A stretch of DNA of 52,804 bases, from contig JABDND010000078.1 of assembly GCA_013001145.1 (NCBI GenBank), forward strand, positions 1 through 52,804, written 5' to 3'. The position numbers and the translations under genes are program-made. The notes under the pieces were generated by a model. It worked only from the letters and a program-made list of their open reading frames with translations, had not been told where the DNA came from and made no database searches. This document shows positions 1 through 8,980 of the stretch, piece after piece; the first letter of the stretch is position 1, and each line of letters starts with the position of its first letter. This DNA is from Croceitalea sp. (GTDB taxonomy: Bacteria > Bacteroidota > Bacteroidia > Flavobacteriales > Flavobacteriaceae).

Positions 1-689
1 TTACTAAATGTTATAATTTGGGCAAACAACTGGTCTTTCAAACCTAATTCAAAAACCAGTCCCTTTTTGTAACCTCCTATGGCATGGGCTTCATCAACGA
101 CAAAATGTGCACTATTTTGTTTACAAAATTCGGCCAATTGCATTAGATTGGGTGAATCACCATCCATGGAAAAGACAGTCTCTGTTACTACATAAATCTC
201 AACGAAATCGGAAGTTCTTTTTAAACGAACGAGTTTTTTCTGAAGATCTTCGACATCATTATGTTTGAACTTTACACTTTGGGCATTGCCCATTTTTATT
301 CCGTCACGAATACTGGCATGGACCAATTCATCATAAAAAACGATATCCCCACGTTGGGGAACGGCCGAAAAAAACCCCACATTGGCATCATAACCAGAAT
401 TAAAGACAAGGGCCGATGGCACTTGATAATGGCTTGATAAATATTGCTCCAATTTGTCATACAGCGGATGGTTGCCTGTGAGTAACCTAGACCCTGTGCC
501 GCCATTTAAAAAAGGACTTTCACCTAGTATTTTTTGGGCATGCGCTTCTATGGCCCCAATTTTTGCAAAGCCTAAATAATCGTTGGAAGAAAAGTCTACC
601 AAACCATCGGTTATCAATAGTGTTCGTTGCGCATTAGCTTGAGTTCTTTGTTCAAGTTTTTGCCTTAAGTTTGAGGGGAAATTGGCCAT
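1..689 (-). CDS. bioF: 8-amino-7-oxononanoate synthase (BioF), C-terminus cut by window edge
   Basis: This PLP enzyme of the alpha-oxoamine synthase family condenses pimeloyl-ACP or pimeloyl-CoA with alanine in biotin synthesis, in the cytoplasm. The reading frame is open from the ATG at 689 (reverse strand) to base 1 with no stop, giving about 229 residues. Recognisable family motifs in order are VDFSSNDYLGF near the N-terminus, NGGTGSRLLTGNH, FNSGYDANVGFFS, VTETVFSMDGDSP and the PLP-binding VDEAHAIGGY. The last residues read QIITFS followed by a partial codon AA, so the window ends almost exactly at the expected PLP lysine of the TFGK motif. An exact -7 box (694-701) lies only 4 bases before the start codon. 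It is divergent from the acetyltransferase at 727. Another alpha-oxoamine synthase is possible but the motif set fits BioF best. Confidence 0.88.
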   Translation of the reverse strand, partial: MANFPSNLRQKLEQRTQANAQRTLLITDGLVDFSSNDYLGFAKIGAIEAHAQKILGESPFLNGGTGSRLLTGNHPLYDKLEQYLSSHYQVPSALVFNSGYDANVGFFSAVPQRGDIVFYDELVHASIRDGIKMGNAQSVKFKHNDVEDLQKKLVRLKRTSDFVEIYVVTETVFSMDGDSPNLMQLAEFCKQNSAHFVVDEAHAIGGYKKGLVFELGLKDQLFAQIITFS

Positions 690-693
690 GTAA

Positions 694-701
694 CAAAAAT
701 A
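694..701 (-). promoter_or_regulatory. Candidate -7 box for bioF
   Basis: The minus strand reads TATTTTTG, an exact match to the Bacteroidota -7 consensus TAnnTTTG. A TTG on the minus strand (723-725) could be the -33 element, with a 21-base spacer. The box ends 4 bases before the start codon, so a transcript from it would be nearly leaderless. Confidence 0.4.
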
Positions 702-726
702 CCATCTTTAATCAGATTTGTTCAAA

Positions 727-1254
727 ATGATACATTATAAACAGGCATCAGATTTAAGTGAACTTGAGCAAATATTGGCGTTGCAAAAAGTAAACCTCCC
801 ACAGAATATAACTGCCGAAGAAATGAACAAAGAAGGCTTTGTAACGGTTGAGCATGATTTACGGCTATTGAAAAAAATGAATGATGTTTGCCCACATACC
901 ATTGCGACGATTGATAATGAGGTGGTGGGCTATGCCCTAAGCATGCATCCTAGATTTGAAACCGAAATTGAAGTTTTAAAACCTTTGTTCAACGCGATTC
1001 CGGCTAAATATAAGCTGGCTGGAAATTTTATGGTTATGGGACAAATATGCATTTCAAAAGCACATCGGGGCCAAGGAATTTTTAGAGGGCTATATCATCA
1101 AATGAAATACTTCATGCCAAAGACCTTCCCGAATATCATTACTTCCATAGACACCAATAATCAACATTCATATGCCGCGCATAAAGCGATTGGCTTTATA
1201 GATTTGAGCATCTATTATACGAAAGGTAAATCTTGGCATCTCGTTATTTTATAG
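727..1254 (+). CDS. GNAT-family N-acetyltransferase
   Basis: A 175-residue GNAT-fold protein, likely transferring an acetyl group from acetyl-CoA to an unknown amine. The acetyl-CoA pyrophosphate-binding motif is visible as AHRGQGIFRGLY near residue 117, preceded by the strand VMGQICIS and followed by ITSIDTNNQHSYAAHKAIGF, the usual C-terminal part of the fold. An in-frame TTG lies three codons upstream (718), but the ATG at 727 is a better start. It diverges from bioF with only 37 bases between the start codons. The substrate cannot be deduced from sequence, and nothing around it points to a role in biotin synthesis. Confidence 0.85.
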   Translation: MIHYKQASDLSELEQILALQKVNLPQNITAEEMNKEGFVTVEHDLRLLKKMNDVCPHTIATIDNEVVGYALSMHPRFETEIEVLKPLFNAIPAKYKLAGNFMVMGQICISKAHRGQGIFRGLYHQMKYFMPKTFPNIITSIDTNNQHSYAAHKAIGFIDLSIYYTKGKSWHLVIL

Positions 1255-1261
1255 TTAATAA

Positions 1262-1310
1262 TTATTGTTTTTCGATAATTTTAATATATTTGTTATTGTT
1301 AAACGATAAT
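1262..1310 (+). promoter_or_regulatory. Promoter with tandem 18-bp operator-like repeats upstream of DUF2975-HTH operon
   Basis: Two copies of TTATTGTTNNNCGATAAT lie at 1262-1279 and 1293-1310, identical at 15 of 18 positions and 31 bases apart start to start, about three helical turns. Each is an imperfect palindrome (TTATTG against CGATAA). The exact -7 box TATATTTG (1285-1292) sits between them, and a TTG at 1265-1267 inside the first copy gives a 17-base spacer. Binding at these repeats would cover the -33 region and the start site. I infer autoregulation by the HTH protein encoded at 1833. Confidence 0.6.
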
Positions 1311-1314
1311 TATT

Positions 1315-1830
1315 ATGAAAATGTTTGGTCCAAATTCGCTCTCGTATTATTTGTTTTATTTCAGTAGAATAGCGGCATTCGGAAGTATTGCTTTGATAAG
1401 CTTTATTCTATTATCCTTGGCAACAGATAACTTTCATATGGAGGGCGATCAATTTCAGATTGCATTACCGCTTTTGCCCGATACTTATATTAAAGGTTTT
1501 TACGAAGCTAATATTATTACAACCATAACGCTCACCATGTTGTTCTTTGCAATCTTTTTTTATTTGTTATCCAACATTTTAAAAACCTTCAAGGCCGAAA
1601 AATTATTTTCTGAGAAGGCCATCAATCAACTTAATTATTTTGCTATTCTAAATCTAATTGTGGGGCCCTCATTGTATATCATAATTCATTTTTTCATTAT
1701 GAAACATCCTAGTTTTAGTAATATTTATAATCTACTGCTGAGTTTACTGCTCGGTGTATTTGTATTATTTATTAGAGCCGTTTTTAAGAAAGGATTCCAC
1801 GTTCAAAACGAAAACGATCTAACCATATAA
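1315..1830 (+). CDS. DUF2975 family membrane protein
   Basis: A 171-residue integral membrane protein with four predicted helices (about residues 10-37, 67-88, 104-128 and 138-158) and little soluble sequence, as in the DUF2975 family. Genes of this family are commonly found directly before a small YozG-like Cro/CI regulator, and that is the arrangement here: the stop is followed after 2 bases by the regulator start at 1833. The molecular function of DUF2975 is unknown; a sensor or partner of the regulator is one possibility. The promoter carries tandem operator-like repeats. The start ATG at 1315 is followed by Lys-Met and leads straight into the first helix. Confidence 0.8.
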   Translation: MKMFGPNSLSYYLFYFSRIAAFGSIALISFILLSLATDNFHMEGDQFQIALPLLPDTYIKGFYEANIITTITLTMLFFAIFFYLLSNILKTFKAEKLFSEKAINQLNYFAILNLIVGPSLYIIIHFFIMKHPSFSNIYNLLLSLLLGVFVLFIRAVFKKGFHVQNENDLTI

Positions 1831-1832
1831 TC

Positions 1833-2036
1833 ATGGCCATAATCGTAAATCTTGATCTCATGTTGGCCAAGCGTAAAATGAAGAGCAATGAATTGGCCGA
1901 TAAAATAGGTATAACCACAGCAAATTTATCCATCTTAAAAACGGGCAAAGCAAAAGCCATACGATTCTCTACATTAGAGGCCATATGTGAAGCATTGGAC
2001 TGTCAGCCCGCTGATATTCTTGAATATTCCCCATAA
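1833..2036 (+). CDS. Small Cro/CI-type (YozG-like) transcriptional regulator
   Basis: A 67-residue protein that is little more than one helix-turn-helix domain. The segment MKSNELADKIGITTANLSIL is the DNA-binding HTH, followed by the third-helix region GKAKAIRFSTLEAICEALDCQPADILEY typical of the YozG branch of the XRE family. It lies 2 bases after the DUF2975 gene, so the two are almost certainly cotranscribed and translationally linked. The likely operators are the two 18-bp repeats at 1262-1310, which would make the operon self-regulating. A bidirectional hairpin terminator follows directly after the stop codon. Confidence 0.88.
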   Translation: MAIIVNLDLMLAKRKMKSNELADKIGITTANLSILKTGKAKAIRFSTLEAICEALDCQPADILEYSP

Positions 2037-2064
2037 AAAAACCACCCATATAGGGTGGATTTTT
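2036..2064. terminator. Bidirectional terminator between HTH gene and atpC
   Basis: The stem CCACCC (2042-2047) pairs with GGGTGG (2053-2058) around a 5-base loop. It is preceded by an A-run and followed by a T-run, so it can stop transcripts arriving from both convergent operons. Confidence 0.75.
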
Positions 2065-2081
2065 ATATGTTCTTTCAATCA

Positions 2082-2360
2082 CTAATCTGCCAAAACAATA
2101 ACCTTATTGTCTTTCATTTCAACAGTGCCACTGGAAATGGCCAAGGTGGTATCACCATTATCAGCCTTTGAAAACTTGTTTAAATATTCCTCATCAATGG
2201 TCAAATCACCCTTTATCTTAACCAAGCCCTCTTGTAATAGAGATAAGATTGGCGCGTGATTTTCCAACATTTGAAATTCTCCATTGATTCCTGGAACGGT
2301 AACCGCCGTAATCTCGCCTGCAAACAAAGTTGCTTCTGGTGATACTATTTCTAAATACAT
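2082..2360 (-). CDS. atpC: ATP synthase F1 subunit epsilon, short form
   Basis: The epsilon subunit of the F1 rotor stalk. The 92 residues cover the N-terminal beta-sandwich domain (MYLEIVSPEATLFAGEITAVTVPGINGEFQMLENHAPILSL). The C-terminal two-helix domain of the longer epsilon subunits of about 135-140 residues is absent; in those bacteria that domain inhibits ATP hydrolysis. The gene follows atpD by 4 bases on the same strand and is the last gene of the transcript, ending at the hairpin 2036-2064. The genes for the other F1Fo subunits are not in this window, so atpD-atpC form a separate unit here. Confidence 0.95.
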   Translation of the reverse strand: MYLEIVSPEATLFAGEITAVTVPGINGEFQMLENHAPILSLLQEGLVKIKGDLTIDEEYLNKFSKADNGDTTLAISSGTVEMKDNKVIVLAD

Positions 2361-2364
2361 AGGT

Positions 2365-3894
<1,530 letters not shown>

Positions 3895-3932
3895 TCAATA
3901 ATTTGGTTGAAAAACGTTCTTTTTTCAGGCTG

Positions 3933-3940
3933 CAAAGATA
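3933..3940 (-). promoter_or_regulatory. Candidate -7 box for atpD-atpC
   Basis: The minus strand reads TATCTTTG, an exact TAnnTTTG match in the 115 bases between the atpD start and the terminator of the receptor gene upstream. No convincing TTG -33 element lies at the usual distance. Confidence 0.45.
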
Positions 3941-3988
3941 TGTTATTCCAATTTTAAATTGAAACTTCTCAATTATTTTTTTGCCAAC

Positions 3989-4017
3989 AAAAAAGGCACT
4001 CCAAAGAGTGCCTTTTT
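3989..4017 (-). terminator. Terminator after TonB receptor gene
   Basis: The 7-bp stem GGCACTC/GAGTGCC (3995-4001 with 4006-4012) has a 4-base loop, and the A-run on its left gives a T6 tract on the minus strand. It is 21 bases beyond the receptor stop codon. Confidence 0.85.
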
Positions 4018-4037
4018 ATTTCACTAAAGTATGTTTC

Positions 4038-6788
4038 TCAAGGATTTATCGTCCAAGAAACATAATATATGGCACCTATTAAACCAGAACCGAAGGCTTG
4101 AAAATATTCTTCATTTAAAATGTTGGACCCTCCAGCTTTGAATATAGATTTTATGCTTGGCACTGAGTAATTGATCTGGGCATCCAAAACGGTATATGCC
4201 GGCACATCGCCATCTGCAAAAGACGCTTCCCAGAAAAAGCTATCGCTCCATCGATAATTGACTCCGAAACCAAAATTCTTGAACAACTCAGTATTTCCAA
4301 AAGAAGCTTTTACCTTATGGTTTGGTGTGTTGAAATTAGTACGAAAATCAGGGAAATTAGCCCTATCAAAATCTAGATCTGCATAGGTGTAATTCACTCC
4401 TAGGTCAAAATTGCCAAAAACTTTGGTGTCAACCCCGAGTGTAGCACCCCATGAATTTATATCCACTGTTGAATTGGTGTAGGTTTGATATGGCCTAAAG
4501 TCTCCATTTTGCAATGCGAGCAAAGACAATGAATTATCCCCTACTTCACCATACAACGGAACCAAAACATTTACGTTGGAAATAAAGTTTGCATAGCTGT
4601 TATAATACCCGCTCAAATCAATGGTAAACTTGCCCAACTGTGCACGGTACCCTGCTTCATAGGTAGTGATTTCTTCAGGTTGCACCAATGCTGTATTAAC
4701 TCCTTGGGGAGCACCACTTTGTACGGAATTAACTGAAAAAGCATTCTCATAGGCCGCACGACCCACTACTTGGGCGGTACTTTGACCTGTTATTGTTTGT
4801 CCACTGGTACTTAACTCATAAGTTCTTACATCCCTATCTAAATTACTGGGAGCAGAACCAACCAATACCGCTAAGCCGGCATCAAGACCTATAAATAAAT
4901 CTTGGGTGGTTGGATTTCTAAAACCTTGCTGTACTGACGCCCTTAAATTATGATTGCGCATTTCACCTATGGTCACCGATATACCTGCCCTTGGCGAAAA
5001 GAATCCATCAAAAAATTCATTTTTGTCATATCTACCTGACAAGGTCAATTTTAAACGCTCATCTAGCATTTTCTTCTGAAATTGCACGTAAGCCCCGTAT
5101 TCTTGATAGGTTATTGGTCCGTCAAAATCTGTAAAAATAGTTCCTTGTGAATTTAATTCATATTCTCTCCAAGAACCCCCAATTTGAATATCGGCCCAGT
5201 CATTTATTAAATGGGCAATATTGTAGTTACCGTTCATGTGCCTAAATTTTGTCTGATCAATAAATTTGGCACCAGTTGTTAAATCGCCATCAGTGATAAC
5301 TTGGTTAAATGCGTTCTCAAAATCTGGAGTTCCAGGTTCAAATCGGCCTGTATCTGCTGCTGCCCTTGCTGCAGCGGCTGCCTGTTCATCTGTGGCGGGC
5401 ACACCAGTGCCTACACCTAATTTGGCACCTATGTAGGTATTTAAATAATCGGTACCCCATTGTGTATCAGATTTCCATCTTCTGTTGACATTAATTGCGG
5501 CAAACCTGGTATCATAGGCATCCCCTGAGTTTTCTGATACGACGTATCCTCGAATAAAAAAATTGTCATTTTTCAATTCCAATTTATGTTGTTGCATGGT
5601 AAAGCCCGCTACCGCATATCTACTTGCACCTTGATAAATTGTGGTGCCACGCCCAATGCGCCCATTATAAATGAATTCAAGGTCATCCCCAAAAGGTCTG
5701 TAATGAACTGAAAAGTCTGTTTTTACACTCTCTGCATTATAATTTGCGAAATCGCGTTCGTCATATCCTGTTCTAGTGAAAGAGTGGGAGCCCAAAGTTC
5801 CACTCGGTAAGCCAGCCAAAACATCTAAATTTCTGGTAATTACGGCATCATCACCATAGACATTTAGTCCGTTATAGGTTGGGTTGCTTCTATCTCCTCC
5901 TGGATTGTTTAAATCAAATCGACTATTTGCGTGCCAATCTTCTCCTTTTAAGAATGAGAGGCTTGCTTTTACAGCGAATTTATCACTGAATGCGTGGGCA
6001 GCCCTAATACCAAAATCATAATAATTATTGTCGCCTGCCGCTTCTTGAGATGTTATACCTGTTTTACCATAGGCACTTATACCTTGAAAATCAAAAGGAT
6101 TTTTACTTCTCATAAATAAGATACCATTAAAGGCTCCTGCTCCATATAACGCAGAAGAAGCTCCAGGTAATATTTCAACGCTTTGCACGTCCAATTCAGA
6201 CATACCCACTAAGTTACCCAATACAAAGTTCAGTCCTGGGGCGGTATTGTCCATACCATCTACCAATTGCAAAAAACGAACGTTTGCAAAAGTGGCAAAA
6301 CCACGGGTGTTGATTGATTGAAAAGTTAAACTATTGGTGTTGATGTCTACGCCTTTTAGGTTTTGTAATCCATCATAAAAGGATGGCGCAGTAGTATTCT
6401 TTATGTCTTTTAGTCCAAAACGCTCCACAGAAACCGGAGATTCAAATATACGTTCTGGAGTTCTTGAGGCCGAAATCACAATTTCGTCCAGAAGTGTGGT
6501 TGCTTCATTTAAGGTGACGGACAACTCTTGGTTATTGGCAGTAACACGAACAGTAACTTCGGTAAAGCCAATGCTATTAATTCGCAGTTGAAACGGGGGT
6601 TGTGCTGTGGTAGTCAAAATAAAATTACCATCAAAATCAGTATTGGTACCCTCTGCCAAACCGACCACAATGACATTGGCCCCAGGAATTGGCTCGTTAT
6701 TTTGATCTACGACATTTCCTGAAACGGTCGTTTGAGCCATGGATGCAAGACCAAACAGAAGACAAAATCCAAAAAATAAGTTTTTCAT
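4038..6788 (-). CDS. TonB-dependent outer-membrane receptor with carboxypeptidase-regulatory-like domain
   Basis: A 916-residue outer-membrane importer energised by TonB. It has a signal peptide (MKNLFFGFCLLFGLASMAQ), then a carboxypeptidase-regulatory-like beta-sandwich at about residues 20-95 (SGNVVDQNNEPIPGANVIVV), a plug domain containing the conserved VEILPGASSALYGAGAFNGIL, and a long beta-barrel ending in IYYVSWTINP. No SusD-like lipoprotein is adjacent, so it is not a classical glycan-uptake pair; the substrate is unknown. One barrel loop holds an alanine-rich stretch (AAAAARAAADTG). The gene stands alone between glmS and atpD with its own terminator at 3989-4017. The upstream region 6789-6945 shows an ATGCATGCAT palindrome but no exact -7 box. 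Confidence 0.93.
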   Translation of the reverse strand: MKNLFFGFCLLFGLASMAQTTVSGNVVDQNNEPIPGANVIVVGLAEGTNTDFDGNFILTTTAQPPFQLRINSIGFTEVTVRVTANNQELSVTLNEATTLLDEIVISASRTPERIFESPVSVERFGLKDIKNTTAPSFYDGLQNLKGVDINTNSLTFQSINTRGFATFANVRFLQLVDGMDNTAPGLNFVLGNLVGMSELDVQSVEILPGASSALYGAGAFNGILFMRSKNPFDFQGISAYGKTGITSQEAAGDNNYYDFGIRAAHAFSDKFAVKASLSFLKGEDWHANSRFDLNNPGGDRSNPTYNGLNVYGDDAVITRNLDVLAGLPSGTLGSHSFTRTGYDERDFANYNAESVKTDFSVHYRPFGDDLEFIYNGRIGRGTTIYQGASRYAVAGFTMQQHKLELKNDNFFIRGYVVSENSGDAYDTRFAAINVNRRWKSDTQWGTDYLNTYIGAKLGVGTGVPATDEQAAAAARAAADTGRFEPGTPDFENAFNQVITDGDLTTGAKFIDQTKFRHMNGNYNIAHLINDWADIQIGGSWREYELNSQGTIFTDFDGPITYQEYGAYVQFQKKMLDERLKLTLSGRYDKNEFFDGFFSPRAGISVTIGEMRNHNLRASVQQGFRNPTTQDLFIGLDAGLAVLVGSAPSNLDRDVRTYELSTSGQTITGQSTAQVVGRAAYENAFSVNSVQSGAPQGVNTALVQPEEITTYEAGYRAQLGKFTIDLSGYYNSYANFISNVNVLVPLYGEVGDNSLSLLALQNGDFRPYQTYTNSTVDINSWGATLGVDTKVFGNFDLGVNYTYADLDFDRANFPDFRTNFNTPNHKVKASFGNTELFKNFGFGVNYRWSDSFFWEASFADGDVPAYTVLDAQINYSVPSIKSIFKAGGSNILNEEYFQAFGSGLIGAIYYVSWTINP

Positions 6789-6945
6789 TAGAATATAGAT
6801 TAGTGTTATATGTGTTTTTATTGAAAAAGCAATTTTAAAGCGTGGAAGTTACATTTTTTTAGCTTTATTTCCACAAAAATCAAATAAATTATGCATGCAT
6901 AGTATTTTTTCTATAAAAATATGCCCCCCATTTTATGGATGCATC

Positions 6946-6976
6946 AAAAAAAGCCATCTTAAAAGATGGCTTTTTT
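6946..6976 (-). terminator. Terminator after glmS
   Basis: The 8-bp stem GCCATCTT/AAGATGGC (6953-6960 with 6963-6970) has a 2-base loop and is extended by A-run and T-run flanks. It is positioned 24 bases after the glmS stop codon on the minus strand. Confidence 0.85.
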
Positions 6977-6999
6977 GTCTAAATGTTAATTTGTAAAAA

Positions 7000-8847
7000 T
7001 TACTCCACTGTAACCGATTTTGCCAAGTTTCTTGGCTGATCAACATTACAGCCCCTCATTAATGCTATATGATATGATAATAATTGCAAAGGAATTGTTG
7101 TCAATAAAGGAGACAATGGTTCAGAAGTTTCCGGAACCTCCACTACGTGGTCGGCCAATTCTTTGACCGCAGTATCACCTTCGGTAACCACAGCTATAAT
7201 TTTACCCTGTCTTGATTTTATTTCTTGAATATTACTTACCACTTTTTCATAGTGCCCCTTTCTTGTAGCTATCACCACAACGGGCATTTCTTCGTCGATT
7301 AATGCAATGGGGCCATGCTTCATTTCTGCAGCGGGGTAACCTTCGGCATGAATGTAACTAATTTCTTTTAGCTTAAGGGCGCCCTCCAAGGCCACAGGAA
7401 AATTATATCCTCTACCCAAATAAAGACAATTGGTAGAATCTTTATAACATGCTGCAATGGTTTCAATAAGTGCATTTGATTGCAAGGCCTTTTCCACTTT
7501 AGCTGGAATTCCTTCCAATTCAGTCAAATATTCATGAAATTTTGATTCAGTAAAGACACCTTTCTCTTTCGCCAATTTTAAAGCAATCAACGTCAATACG
7601 GTTATTTGTGTGGTGAATGCCTTTGTTGAAGCCACACCAATTTCCGGGCCTGCATGCGTATATGCCCCAGCATGTGTTTCACGTGCGATGGATGAACCTA
7701 CGACATTACATACTCCAAATACAAAAGCACCTTTTTCTTTTGCCATCTTAATTGCCGCCAGCGTATCTGCTGTCTCTCCGGATTGTGAGATTGCAATAAG
7801 CACATCTTTATCTGTTATGACCGGATTACGGTATCTGAATTCAGATGCATATTCTACTTCAACAGGAATACGGGCCAAATCTTCAAAAATGTATTCAGCT
7901 ACCAACCCGGCATGCCATGAAGTGCCACAGGCAACGATAATAATGCGATTGGCATTCATGAATTTTTCAAGGTTCTGATCAATTCCAGCCATTCTGATAA
8001 TGCCTTGATCTGCCAAAAGACGACCTCTATAGGTATCTAAAATAGCTCTGGGTTGCTCATATATTTCTTTGAGCATAAAATGGTCATAGCCGTTTTTCTC
8101 AATTTCTTCAAGATTCAATTGAAGTTCCATTATGTCTGGGTAGGCTATGGCATCGTCCTTTATTTTACGCAATTTGATTTCTTTGCCAATGCGGATGATT
8201 GCCATTTCTTCATCTTCCAAGTAGACTGCATTATTAGTGAATTCAATAAAGGGCGAGGCATCAGATGCCACGAAATATTCGTTTTCACCAATTCCTATTG
8301 CCAATGGGCTGCCTAATTTGGCAACCACTATTTCATCGGGTTTATTTTTGTCAAACACAGCAATGGCGTAAGCTCCGACAACTTGGTTCAATGCAATTTG
8401 TACGGCTTTCCCCAGTTTAACGCCTTCTTTTTTCTTTACTTCTTCAATTAGATTGACCAGCACTTCCGTGTCAGTCTCAGATTGGAAGGAATATCCTCGT
8501 TTTACCAATGCTTTTTTTATGGCATCGTAATTTTCAATGATTCCGTTGTGAATGATGACCAAATCGCCTGAGTTGGAATAGTGCGGATGTGAATTGACAT
8601 CATTGGGAATTCCGTGGGTAGCCCATCTGGTATGGCCCAAGCCCAATTTACCTTTGGTAGATATTGATAATTCGGCTTTATGCTTCAAATCTTCTACTTT
8701 GCCTTTTGTCTTTGAAAGTTGGGTATTCTCTCCATCGAAGAGCACCAATCCCGCACTGTCATACCCACGATATTCTAGGCGTTGAAGACCTTTTATTATT
8801 ATTGGATAGGCATCACGATGCCCTATATATCCAACTATTCCACACAT
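7000..8847 (-). CDS. glmS: Glutamine--fructose-6-phosphate aminotransferase (isomerizing)
   Basis: This enzyme makes glucosamine-6-phosphate from fructose-6-phosphate and glutamine, the entry to peptidoglycan and lipopolysaccharide amino sugars. The protein has 615 residues, close to the usual 609. It starts MCGIVGYIG, with the catalytic Cys at position 2 of the glutaminase domain, which also shows GHTRWATHG and HNGIIENYD. Two SIS sugar-isomerase domains follow (IIIVACGTSWHAG, ISQSGETADTLAA, and a second with YLGRGYNFPVALEGALKLKEISYIHAEGY). It ends NLAKSVTVE, the conserved C-terminal tail. A -7 box lies at 8891-8898. No glmS ribozyme is evident or expected in this group. Confidence 0.98.
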   Translation of the reverse strand: MCGIVGYIGHRDAYPIIIKGLQRLEYRGYDSAGLVLFDGENTQLSKTKGKVEDLKHKAELSISTKGKLGLGHTRWATHGIPNDVNSHPHYSNSGDLVIIHNGIIENYDAIKKALVKRGYSFQSETDTEVLVNLIEEVKKKEGVKLGKAVQIALNQVVGAYAIAVFDKNKPDEIVVAKLGSPLAIGIGENEYFVASDASPFIEFTNNAVYLEDEEMAIIRIGKEIKLRKIKDDAIAYPDIMELQLNLEEIEKNGYDHFMLKEIYEQPRAILDTYRGRLLADQGIIRMAGIDQNLEKFMNANRIIIVACGTSWHAGLVAEYIFEDLARIPVEVEYASEFRYRNPVITDKDVLIAISQSGETADTLAAIKMAKEKGAFVFGVCNVVGSSIARETHAGAYTHAGPEIGVASTKAFTTQITVLTLIALKLAKEKGVFTESKFHEYLTELEGIPAKVEKALQSNALIETIAACYKDSTNCLYLGRGYNFPVALEGALKLKEISYIHAEGYPAAEMKHGPIALIDEEMPVVVIATRKGHYEKVVSNIQEIKSRQGKIIAVVTEGDTAVKELADHVVEVPETSEPLSPLLTTIPLQLLSYHIALMRGCNVDQPRNLAKSVTVE

Positions 8848-8890
8848 AATTTTAAGTTTATTTGGGTTATAACTAACTGGTTTCTAATAT

Positions 8891-8898
8891 CAAATGTA
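8891..8898 (-). promoter_or_regulatory. Candidate -7 box for glmS
   Basis: The minus strand reads TACATTTG, an exact TAnnTTTG match 43 bases upstream of the glmS start codon. It suggests that glmS has its own promoter and is not dependent on read-through from the DUF4270 operon. Confidence 0.45.
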
Positions 8899-8980
8899 AT
8901 GCTTGAAATTAAATCGGGGGTAATTTATAGATTATATAACGCAAAAAGTCCACAAGTGGTATAAACCGAGCAATTGGACT

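Noticed and set aside
6789-6945. TonB-receptor upstream region considered as a riboswitch or Fur box
   Set aside because: Only a weak GTGGAA/TTCCAC inverted repeat with a 21-base loop and an ATGCATGCAT palindrome are visible; neither matches a known riboswitch core or a classical Fur site.
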